34,384 nucleotides of DNA from Govanella sp037189785 (GTDB lineage: Bacteria; Pseudomonadota; Alphaproteobacteria; Sphingomonadales; Govanellaceae). The number at the start of each line of letters is the position of its first letter. Position 1 is the stretch's first letter. This document shows, piece after piece, positions 8,870 to 16,208 of this stretch. Both the position numbers and the translations under genes were made by a program. The notes below the pieces were generated by a model, which was not told where the DNA came from, did not search any database, and saw nothing but the letters and a program-made list of their open reading frames with translations. The stretch lies in the NCBI GenBank assembly GCA_037189785.1, contig JBBCIP010000175.1:1-34384 (forward strand), read 5' to 3'.

Positions 8870-9730
8870 TCAGGATAATAAGAAATCAAGATGGATCTTG
8901 TTAAACTCGGCAGGCTTTTCAAATTGTGGCCAATGCCCACATCCGTCCATGACCGCGAAACGTGCATTCTTGATTTTTGAAGCGATCTTACGCCCTTCTG
9001 TAGCGTCCGCCGTGGGATCATCCGAAGTCCATAACACAAGCGCTTCTGCTTCAATGGCGCTGAATTCTTCTTCTGTGATGAGATTGCGTTCCCGGATGAC
9101 GGGATCCTGCAAACACATGATATGTTCCATCGCTTTGACAAACCCATCCTGAGCATAAATCCGCTGACGACAAGCAACCAAATCATCATGAACCTGCTCA
9201 GAATCCGCCATCAGCCAAGCTAGCCGTGCTTTGATGAAGTCCCAGCTCGGGTCCAAAGCCGCACGCATGGACAATGACCGGATGGTTTCCATAACTTTGG
9301 GATCGGCCCGGGATCCACCCATGGTATTTAAAACAACTTTTTCAACACGGTCTGGGTGCCAGGCCGCAAACTTGGCCGTGACCCATCCACCCAACGATTC
9401 ACCGCTGATATACGCACGCTCAACGCCCAAGCTATCGATAAAGTCCAACAGATGCGCCACATAATCGGCGATTTCAATATTCTTGCCGGGTTTATCGGTC
9501 CAACCATGCCCCAGCATGTCGATGGACCAAGTCCAGAAATGGTCCGCATGGGCTTTCAAGTTTCGTGTATACGCTTCAGCATGTCCAGCGGACCCGTGTA
9601 ACAATACCAACAATGGCTTATCATTCGATCCGGAACACAGGTATCTCGTCCGCACCCCATTAACATCCCGCCATCCCTGACTGAATTCAACGTCAACCAA
9701 GTCTTGCCAGATGCTTTCATATGTATTCAT
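8870..9730 (-). CDS. mhpC: Alpha/beta hydrolase, MhpC-like meta-cleavage product hydrolase
   Basis: A 286-residue alpha/beta hydrolase predicted to split the C-C bond of 2-hydroxy-6-oxonona-2,4-diene-1,9-dioate (or its trienoate) to 2-hydroxypentadienoate and succinate (or fumarate). The oxyanion-hole segment is LLHGSAGH (43-50), the nucleophile is Ser112 in SGESLGGW, the acid is Asp237 or Asp238 (LWTSDDP), and the histidine is His266 (GCGHWPQFEKP), giving a complete triad. The length is typical (E. coli MhpC about 290). Most meta-cleavage hydrolases have HGGGPGA where this has HGSAGHA, so it is a divergent member. Its function is assigned chiefly from its place as first enzyme gene of the mhpC-A-B-D run. 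Confidence 0.85.
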   Translation of the reverse strand: MNTYESIWQDLVDVEFSQGWRDVNGVRTRYLCSGSNDKPLLVLLHGSAGHAEAYTRNLKAHADHFWTWSIDMLGHGWTDKPGKNIEIADYVAHLLDFIDSLGVERAYISGESLGGWVTAKFAAWHPDRVEKVVLNTMGGSRADPKVMETIRSLSMRAALDPSWDFIKARLAWLMADSEQVHDDLVACRQRIYAQDGFVKAMEHIMCLQDPVIRERNLITEEEFSAIEAEALVLWTSDDPTADATEGRKIASKIKNARFAVMDGCGHWPQFEKPAEFNKIHLDFLLS

Positions 9731-9770
9731 AAGATTATCTCATTCGCTTAAATTCGTTTAGATCACACAA

Positions 9771-9819
9771 AGACGACATCAGACTTTCGTCGTCTGATCC
9801 CGCCTCACGGCGGGATCAG
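9771..9819 (-). terminator. Tandem hairpins between TonB receptor gene and mhpC
   Basis: On the minus-strand transcript, an 11-bp perfect stem with a 4-base loop comes first (arms CTGATCCCGCC and GGCGGGATCAG, 9794-9819). A 7-bp stem follows (AGACGAC/GTCGTCT, 9771-9795), sharing two bases with the first. Only a weak TTTGTGTG follows, so termination is probably partial. The arrangement would allow high expression of the receptor with reduced read-through into mhpCABD, or it may protect the receptor mRNA 3' end. Confidence 0.55.
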
Positions 9820-9837
9820 GTCTAGGTATCAATGAGA

Positions 9838-12006
9838 TTAGAACGAGAAGTCAAAAGCGATACCGAACTCGCGCGGTGCGCCCGGGAAGAACGGATATCC
9901 CGGTGCGCCGCCCTGTGTTACAGCGCCAATCACATACTTTTCTCCAGCCAAGTTTTTACCCCATGCACGAACACCGAAATTCTCGGTCGGCATGTACTTG
10001 ATCTGAGCATTGATCAGATGGAAACTGGGTTGATGGAGTAAGTTATCCGGCTCAAAGAAGTAACCGTCGTTATAGTAGTAATCAGCCGACAGGGTAAAAT
10101 CACCATGATCTGTATTAAGCGTATAATCAAAACCAAGGTTCAGGGTGAATTTAGGGGCCAAAGGCGTATAGTTGCCACTTGCATCAATTTGAATCAATGG
10201 TAGCGATCCATAAGGTGGATTGGGATTCTGCGGACCACTTGGCGCATTTTGGAACGACGTATATTTCGAATCCAGGTACGAGAACGAAGCCCGCCCCTTT
10301 AACGCTGCCGACAGAGCGACTTGCGCTTCTAATTCAAACCCCTTCACTTCACCGCTTTCCGCGTTGGCCAGTAGAATAGATGACCCTTCAAAAAGCTGTA
10401 CTTGTGGTGATTGAATGTCGTAGTAGAACGCCGCGCCATTGAGGCGAACGGTACCATTGAAGAAGTCACCCTTGAAACCAATTTCATAGGCGTCCAGCAC
10501 TTCTGGCTTATTGGGAATGGGGTTATAGACGAACAGGTTAAAGGTTGGCGACTTATAGCCCCGACTAAACGAGACATAGGTCATAAACTCATCAGAAAAT
10601 CTATAGTCAGCGGATGCCTTGAACGTCAGTTTATTCACTTTGTCTTGTTGCGGATCTGGCGGCGCCAAAATAGTAATCGGAACAGTGGCCACTTCCATCC
10701 AGCCATTACCTTTGATCTTATCGGAGGTGTAGCGAAGGCCGCCGGTGATATTAAATTTTGGCGCAATCTCGTAACTTGCTTGGGCAAACCCAGAGATTGA
10801 GCGGGCTTTACTTTTAGAGAAAGCGTCAAAACCGAGCGGGCCAAAATTTGGCGGGCTACGCCATTCTTGGCGAGTATACTCGTTTGTTGTGTCGTAGTAA
10901 TACAAACCCAAAATCCAGCTCAATCTGTCACCGGGTAGACTTACCAATTGTAGTTCTTGGGTAATTTGCTCGACGTAAGATTCTGTCGGAGCATAAAAAT
11001 CCGGGCGCGGCGTATAATCGGATTCAAACAGATCATACATGTCGACTTTGGAATAGGCACTTATGGATCTAATTTGAGCAAATGACATGTCGTGCTGAAT
11101 GGTTAAAGAAGCCCCCCAAACCTCAGAACGCGATACGGAATCCGTATCGCAATCGCAATCATAAAAACCTACGAGACCAGGCCCACGTTGCTCATAAGGG
11201 GTCGATGTATAACCATTTTGGAAGCCTGGGAATGTTCCGCCCTGGTTGTTACTTTTCGCATAAGCATAGAATCCGACAAGTTCAAACGTGGTGCTGTCAG
11301 ACGCGTTCAGAACCCACTTTGATCGTGCGGTGAAATTATCATGGTAACCGTAACGCGATCCAGAAACCGAATTCTCGCCCCAACCTTCTTTTTGATACTT
11401 CCCGCTTATGGAAATATCTGCTGCCAGATTATCGGTAATGCCGCCGGCTACATAAATATCGCCCTGGAACGTATCAAACTTACCATATCCCAAACTACCT
11501 TTTACTTCAGCATCCTGAGTTGGCGTTTTGGTGATGATATGAACCACACCGGCCGTGGAGTTCCGGCCGAACAATGTGCCTTGTGGCCCCCTCAGAACTT
11601 CCACGCGTTCAATGTTATTTAAAGAAAAGAAACCGATAGGAAGCCGGGTGTGATAAACGCCATCTGTGTACATCGCCACGCTGGCTTCGTTGCCAACGGC
11701 AGATGATGGGTTACCCACACCACGCAAAAACGGCGTGATGGAGCCGGTACCAGCACTAAATTGCAAGCCAGGAAGCGCAACAACAAGATCCGTTACATTT
11801 TCAAGGGACCGGTCTTGCAAAGCCGCTGCTGTCAGGGCGGCTACAGAAAGCGGAACGTCTTGCAGACTTTGTTCTTTTTTCTGAGCGGTCACGGTGATTT
11901 CTTCAATCCCGTAAAGTGGACTTGTTTGAGCATGAGCGGACGCCGCAAAAACAAGCGATATAAACGCGGGGCCGACGACAGAAGAAAGGGATGTATGTTT
12001 GAGCAT
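9838..12006 (-). CDS. TonB-dependent outer-membrane receptor
   Basis: A 722-residue receptor that moves a ligand across the outer membrane using TonB energy. The signal peptide ends at AHA-QT (about residue 26) and a TonB box IEEITVTAQKKEQ follows at 34-46. The plug domain carries the classic IERVEVLRGPQGTLFGRNSTAG segment and the 22-strand barrel ends in phenylalanine (GIAFDFSF). The TonB box and plug resemble the large alphaproteobacterial/sphingomonad group often linked to catabolism of plant polyphenols, steroids and other organics rather than the short siderophore-only types. It is the first gene of the minus-strand mhp transcription unit, 107 bp before mhpC. This suggests that the growth substrate, or a conjugate of it, is too large or scarce for porins. 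The ligand is inference. Confidence 0.93.
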   Translation of the reverse strand: MLKHTSLSSVVGPAFISLVFAASAHAQTSPLYGIEEITVTAQKKEQSLQDVPLSVAALTAAALQDRSLENVTDLVVALPGLQFSAGTGSITPFLRGVGNPSSAVGNEASVAMYTDGVYHTRLPIGFFSLNNIERVEVLRGPQGTLFGRNSTAGVVHIITKTPTQDAEVKGSLGYGKFDTFQGDIYVAGGITDNLAADISISGKYQKEGWGENSVSGSRYGYHDNFTARSKWVLNASDSTTFELVGFYAYAKSNNQGGTFPGFQNGYTSTPYEQRGPGLVGFYDCDCDTDSVSRSEVWGASLTIQHDMSFAQIRSISAYSKVDMYDLFESDYTPRPDFYAPTESYVEQITQELQLVSLPGDRLSWILGLYYYDTTNEYTRQEWRSPPNFGPLGFDAFSKSKARSISGFAQASYEIAPKFNITGGLRYTSDKIKGNGWMEVATVPITILAPPDPQQDKVNKLTFKASADYRFSDEFMTYVSFSRGYKSPTFNLFVYNPIPNKPEVLDAYEIGFKGDFFNGTVRLNGAAFYYDIQSPQVQLFEGSSILLANAESGEVKGFELEAQVALSAALKGRASFSYLDSKYTSFQNAPSGPQNPNPPYGSLPLIQIDASGNYTPLAPKFTLNLGFDYTLNTDHGDFTLSADYYYNDGYFFEPDNLLHQPSFHLINAQIKYMPTENFGVRAWGKNLAGEKYVIGAVTQGGAPGYPFFPGAPREFGIAFDFSF

Positions 12007-12149
12007 AGCTATATTCCTATTTTCCCTATTTCATACTTGAATTGGTAATTATTGCATTCCACAGCGCATAAGAATTATGGCGCATACGCATGAAATGATT
12101 TCGATCATCTCTCTTGATTGGTGGCATAATCAATCTTCAATCCCATGAC

Positions 12150-12164
12150 GTTCACATTGTGAAC
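12150..12164. promoter_or_regulatory. 15-bp palindrome GTTCA-N5-TGAAC upstream of TonB receptor
   Basis: GTTCACATTGTGAAC is a 7+1+7 palindrome 144 bp upstream of the receptor start. It has the same 5-N5-5 geometry as the two GTGCA-N5-TGCAC sites in the 15.9-16.2 kb promoter region, differing at the third base of each arm. It is a plausible operator for the MhpR-like IclR regulator, or for another dimeric regulator. The symmetry is seen; binding is inferred. Confidence 0.5.
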
Positions 12165-12264
12165 CTATTATCGTTCAGTGGTGTCAATCGTCATGTCCAC
12201 ACACAGTTAAGCGCGCTCCGCACCAAAAATAGTATGCGGACATGAGGTAAAGTTATAAGTTCTA

Positions 12265-13911
12265 CTAGTCTTTTCTCGCTGCGGCATTCCGTGCAGCGCG
12301 TCTACCGGAATAAACACAATCAGCAAGCGACATACCGCTGAAATAATTTTCAGAGCAAATCCCCACTGCGGTTCGACCCGCAGCATAAAGCCCGGGTATC
12401 ACATCATTCCGTTCGTTCATCACATTGCCGCTTTTCTCGTCAACCTTCAGTCCTCCAAGTGTAAAGAAGATCGGAAACGCATACTTGTTTCCAATCGAAC
12501 TATTGATCGCTCGGTAAGGACCATCCCCCAGCGGTCTCATATAATCCGGATTTTTGCCACCCGGATCAGAAGTTCTTTGCGCGCAGGCATTATTGTAATC
12601 AGCAACGGTTTGAGCCAGCACTGTTTCAGAAAAACCACATTTATGGGCCAAATCCTTCAGTGTTCGCGCTTTCCGTGTGCCACCGAATGTAAAATTGAGT
12701 AAGGCAGGGAGTTTGTATGCCTTGAATGCACCATCGCCGTTCGGCACGCATTGCCGAATAGTGCGATAGAATGTCTTGTTATCTATGATCAACCAGGCTT
12801 TGGCATCGGGTTGCTTTAAAATAGCATTCCCGAGAAGTCCTGTATAACTGTCTTCATTAATAAAGCGCTCCCCTTTGGCATTGACCATAAGTCCACGGAC
12901 CAGTTCGTCGGGCGGCGCAATGGCCCGGCCCAAGAAAACACTTTGCATACGGTCAATAGAACCACCAACAGACATGCCGATTTCAATGCCGCTACCATCG
13001 CAGCCCATAGACCCGAGACGCATCAAGGCCGCAACGTTTTTAGCAACCTGTGGAAGATATTTTTGGAGCATCCCAACATTATAACTAAAGGCACCGGTGC
13101 TTAAGACAACGCCCTTGTTGACGCGCACCATGATTTTTTGTGCGGCCCTTGCTTCCAGCGTATCGGCTTCCTTGATAGCGGCCTGCGCCTTATCATAGAT
13201 GAAAGGCTGCATCGGGTGGATACGATTATAAAGGGACGAGTGCTTTTCTATGTCACTCGGCTGTTGCAGCTTTTTTAATTCAGCCCCGATGATGGCGTTG
13301 TTATTGTCAACGATCAAACGCGATAGCGATGTATGCGCTTCGAATTTAACACCAGAAGTCAACGCGGCGTGTTTTAATGCTGCAAAAAAATCTTTCCCGG
13401 TAAACCCCGTGCCTTTGGTTCTATGCCCGCGAGGAACTGGTTTGGCTTGTGCCGCATAGGCCGGAACTTTCTCATTGCCGGCATAATAAAGAAATTTATC
13501 ATCAGGCGGATATATGGTCTTGCCTTCATAGGCTGACGAATCAAAAGGCACGCCGTGTTGTACCAACCATTCCATATTGGCGGCACTTTGTTCACAGAAC
13601 TCGCGCAATGTTTGCCTGCTGACCACATCCCCCACTTCAAGGGAAAGGTAGTTGAACATATCATCAACGCTGTCTATATACCCTGCTTCACGTTGGAATT
13701 CTGTATTGCCGGCATAATAAATACCGCCGCTAAAGGCCGTAGCACCGCCACCGATGAAACGATCAATCGCCAGAACGCTACACCCTTGTTCCCGCGCCTC
13801 GATCGACGCACTTACTCCAGCACCGCCAAACCCCGCGACCAGAACGTCAAAGGTGCAGTCCCAGTTGATTTCACTAGGGCTATCTACTTTTATAGGATCA
13901 ATATTGCGCAC
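12265..13911 (-). CDS. FAD-dependent oxidoreductase, fumarate reductase/ketosteroid dehydrogenase-like (paralogue 1)
   Basis: A 548-residue cytoplasmic flavoprotein. FAD-binding GFGGAG is at 27-32, the conserved SGG turn at 61-63, and the C-terminal FAD motif GLYAAGRTAVGICSENYFSG starts at 507. The end, SGMSLADCVYSGRRAARNAA, differs from true ketosteroid dehydrogenases. The Tyr of the Y-x3-G pair is kept (NYFSGM) but the glycine four residues on is Met, so chemistry may differ from the two plus-strand paralogues. It is read from GTG (13909-13911) with AGGA 10 bases upstream and lies 45 bp after the SDR gene in the same unit. The likely reaction is FAD-linked insertion or removal of a C=C bond next to a carbonyl. 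The substrate is unknown; a phenylpropanoid side chain or alicyclic ketone is inferred from the neighbourhood. Confidence 0.85.
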   Translation of the reverse strand: MRNIDPIKVDSPSEINWDCTFDVLVAGFGGAGVSASIEAREQGCSVLAIDRFIGGGATAFSGGIYYAGNTEFQREAGYIDSVDDMFNYLSLEVGDVVSRQTLREFCEQSAANMEWLVQHGVPFDSSAYEGKTIYPPDDKFLYYAGNEKVPAYAAQAKPVPRGHRTKGTGFTGKDFFAALKHAALTSGVKFEAHTSLSRLIVDNNNAIIGAELKKLQQPSDIEKHSSLYNRIHPMQPFIYDKAQAAIKEADTLEARAAQKIMVRVNKGVVLSTGAFSYNVGMLQKYLPQVAKNVAALMRLGSMGCDGSGIEIGMSVGGSIDRMQSVFLGRAIAPPDELVRGLMVNAKGERFINEDSYTGLLGNAILKQPDAKAWLIIDNKTFYRTIRQCVPNGDGAFKAYKLPALLNFTFGGTRKARTLKDLAHKCGFSETVLAQTVADYNNACAQRTSDPGGKNPDYMRPLGDGPYRAINSSIGNKYAFPIFFTLGGLKVDEKSGNVMNERNDVIPGLYAAGRTAVGICSENYFSGMSLADCVYSGRRAARNAAARKD

Positions 13912-13956
13912 AATGTCTTCCTGATCTCCACTGGATCTCTGTATGGAGATATGTTT

Positions 13957-14940
13957 TTACCGTCCATTGACAGCCTCGGCCGTCGGCGTTGAAGAATGGC
14001 CTTTCCATTCATAAGATAAGCCGCCTGCGTTTGCGTTATAGGCTTGGCGGTACGATCCGTTGCGGATGTCGTCAACGACATCCAGATGCTTTGGTATCCA
14101 CCCCAAATCTTGACGGGTTCGCGGCGCTCGGCAACGGCTATTGACCGCTAGTCCTAAATCAACCCAGGATGCTCCCCAAAGATCACAAGCTTCTTGATAG
14201 GACAAACTGCGGGTTTCACAGCCAATAACGGATGCGATGGCTTCTGCTATCGTGCGGAAGTTCGTTTCACCCGCGACCGCATGATAGAGCGCGCCTGGCG
14301 TACCTTTCTCGGCGGCTAAACAAAAAACCTCCGCGACATCTTCAACATGCACATTGGAATATAGATTCAAGCCATGGCCCAAATAACACACCTGACCGGT
14401 TTTTCTGGCGGATTCGAATAATTGTGGGATTTGTATGCTGCCAGCATGGCCGAATATCAATGGCGGTCGGATAACCATGGCGCGCAATCCGGATTGCGCC
14501 GCGGTGCGCACCAAATTCTCCGTGCTCAGCCGCACCTCCCTATTGAATGTCGGCGCGAAGGGAAACGGATCTTCTTCCGCGAAGCTGTGTTCGTTCCATG
14601 TCCCATCACGGGATGGCAGAGACAGAACACCGGAACCAGACATGAACAAAAATGTTTTGTCCGTTCCAGTCAGCGCAGATAGTAAAGTTTTTACGGCCTC
14701 TTGCTCAAACTCGAACGTCAGCATCGGACAAAAAACGATCACATCATACTTACGGATGATGTTGCACAGTGCCGTCAGATTTTCCAAACTCGATAAAATA
14801 GGCTTAATCCCTGCGGCACGTAATTTTTCCGCACTCGAAGCGCTGCGCGCCATACCATCCACGTTATAGCCACGCGCTTTAAACGTGTCGGCGATAACCG
14901 TTCCAGCGTAGCCAGTGGCACCAATGACAAACACATTCAT
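13957..14940 (-). CDS. Atypical NAD(P)-dependent epimerase/dehydratase-family protein (SDR)
   Basis: A 327-residue extended or atypical short-chain dehydrogenase. The Rossmann glycine motif GATGYAG is at 7-13, followed by the expected acidic/basic selector region near DGMARS, and the substrate-domain RPPLIFG starts at about 158. In place of the catalytic Tyr-x3-Lys pair the aligned segment reads Asn133-x3-Arg137 (TFNREVRLSTE), so ordinary SDR redox catalysis is doubtful. It may act as an isomerase, lyase-type enzyme or redox sensor, or use other residues. It starts 12 bp after the alpha/beta hydrolase stop and precedes flavoprotein 1, in one operon. The function is not recognised beyond the fold. 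Confidence 0.82.
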   Translation of the reverse strand: MNVFVIGATGYAGTVIADTFKARGYNVDGMARSASSAEKLRAAGIKPILSSLENLTALCNIIRKYDVIVFCPMLTFEFEQEAVKTLLSALTGTDKTFLFMSGSGVLSLPSRDGTWNEHSFAEEDPFPFAPTFNREVRLSTENLVRTAAQSGLRAMVIRPPLIFGHAGSIQIPQLFESARKTGQVCYLGHGLNLYSNVHVEDVAEVFCLAAEKGTPGALYHAVAGETNFRTIAEAIASVIGCETRSLSYQEACDLWGASWVDLGLAVNSRCRAPRTRQDLGWIPKHLDVVDDIRNGSYRQAYNANAGGLSYEWKGHSSTPTAEAVNGR

Positions 14941-14952
14941 GCTTCAACCCTT

Positions 14953-15894
14953 CTAGTGCTTTTTATCGAGCAACGTCCACCATTGCTCCAACCGGCGCCA
15001 CAGAATGTGCCGCGTACAAGCAAAGTTATGCATATGCGACATCCGGGGTACGATCAGCAGCGAAATGTCATTGCTGCTTGAATAAGCGGGAACCTCTGCC
15101 CTGGGATCTGGGGCGCTATCCCGGTCTCCGAGCCCAATAAATACCGGCACATCGATACGGGCTGCATCGGCCAACAAAATGCTGCGACCGGCCAACAAAT
15201 CAAACGTGCATGCCGGAAATCGCAACGTACCAAAAGATGGCATTATCGCCCGCTGTGGGTACCCCCCTGCCAAATCAAGATCGACGATATCTTTTGGCGT
15301 GTCATCAGAATGAAAGGCATAAGCCCAATCAATTTCTGCGTCTCCGCCCTCGTTCGAATCTGACGCAGGCTTTTCCGGCTGCGGCAAGACACCATCAATC
15401 GCACTGATGCCAAGGGCGCAAATTGCCTCGAATGTTTTATGGCGGGATTGCGTGAAAAGCGTAACCGCACCACCGAGCGATTGACCAAGTCCAATTTTAC
15501 GAAATGTCGCTAGTGGCGGCAGTGAAGGATGAATGCTGCCATCGGTCAATTGCCGGCAGATCTCTGATACGGCCTTATCATGGAAGAACGCAATCGTACC
15601 AAAATCAATTTGTTCTTCGTTGCTGATATAACTGTCACCGGCGCCGACACATTCTATGGCGACGAAAATTATGCCTTGGGCAGTATGATATTCGCTTTGG
15701 CTGTAACCTTCATGCCCAGGCAGCTGCAAGTTGAAATAGCGTCGATTATATCCCGCACCCGGCAGTGCAAAAACAACGATTGGCTCTTTGGCAATTTTGT
15801 CAGCAGAGGGGAAATGAACGGTGGCAGCCACCGTGGCACTGCGTGTCGTCGCATTATTATCATCAAAGTGAATGGTTATGTCCGCGCTGATCAT
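14953..15894 (-). CDS. Alpha/beta hydrolase (esterase/acyl hydrolase-like)
   Basis: A 313-residue alpha/beta hydrolase without a signal peptide. The oxyanion segment is ALPGAGYNRRYF (43-54), the nucleophile Ser139 lies in GLGQSLGG, likely acids are Asp257/Asp259 (GLGDRDS), and the histidine is His287 or His289 (MSHMHNF). This is a different lineage from the MhpC-like hydrolase at 8870. The N-terminal ADITIHFDDNNATTRSATVAATVHFP looks like a small beta-rich lead-in. It is the first gene of the minus-strand arm of the divergent promoter. A role in releasing a free acid from an ester, such as a hydroxycinnamate ester, is an inference from context only. Confidence 0.8.
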   Translation of the reverse strand: MISADITIHFDDNNATTRSATVAATVHFPSADKIAKEPIVVFALPGAGYNRRYFNLQLPGHEGYSQSEYHTAQGIIFVAIECVGAGDSYISNEEQIDFGTIAFFHDKAVSEICRQLTDGSIHPSLPPLATFRKIGLGQSLGGAVTLFTQSRHKTFEAICALGISAIDGVLPQPEKPASDSNEGGDAEIDWAYAFHSDDTPKDIVDLDLAGGYPQRAIMPSFGTLRFPACTFDLLAGRSILLADAARIDVPVFIGLGDRDSAPDPRAEVPAYSSSNDISLLIVPRMSHMHNFACTRHILWRRLEQWWTLLDKKH

Positions 15895-15992
15895 ACCGCA
15901 ACTCTCCCCTACTAACGGCGACTCGATTATTGTTTTTGAGTTTTATCCCATACAATGACATTGGAGGTGAGATAATAGATGGCGTGCCCATA

Positions 15993-16007
15993 GTGCATAA
16001 AGTGCAC
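15993..16007. promoter_or_regulatory. MhpR-like operator site 1 (GTGCA-N5-TGCAC)
   Basis: GTGCATAAAGTGCAC has perfect 5-bp arms around a 5-bp centre. From memory, the E. coli MhpR operator is GGTGCACCTGGTGCACA, which contains the same GTGCA-N5-TGCAC core; this should be checked against the literature. An MhpR-like IclR protein is encoded 4 kb away. Confidence 0.6.
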
Positions 16008-16024
16008 CTTTTTGATGTCTTCGC

Positions 16025-16039
16025 GTGCACTATGTACAC
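16025..16039. promoter_or_regulatory. MhpR-like operator site 2 (GTGCA-N5-TACAC)
   Basis: GTGCACTATGTACAC keeps the geometry with one mismatch between arms. Its centre is 32 bp from that of site 1, about three helical turns, so both sites would lie on the same face of the helix. The two 16-bp sites, counting the C that follows each, agree at 12 positions in the same orientation. Confidence 0.55.
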
Positions 16040-16208
16040 CTTTTGAATAATCGGCTTGAGGCCTATTTGTAAACTGCGGACGATTGCCACCTGCCGCATC
16101 CGAATAGGGAAGCCACACGAAACAAAAGGCAACGGGACTACGGCTGTCAAAAAACTCTAACCTATTGGGAAATAATAAAATAACGCTTTATGGAGAAGCT
16201 TCAGTATT

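Larger units (their letters stand above)
15895..16208. promoter_or_regulatory. Divergent promoter region between the two accessory operons
   Basis: This 314-bp region separates the minus-strand hydrolase-SDR-flavoprotein unit from the plus-strand flavoprotein-flavoprotein-cytochrome unit. It contains two operator-like sites (15993-16007 and 16025-16039). An AT-rich segment (16160-16190) lies before the plus-strand ribosome site GGAGA at 16192-16196, which is 12 bases from the ATG at 16209. No clean sigma-70 -35/-10 pair was identified, which fits an activator-dependent promoter. Confidence 0.6.
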
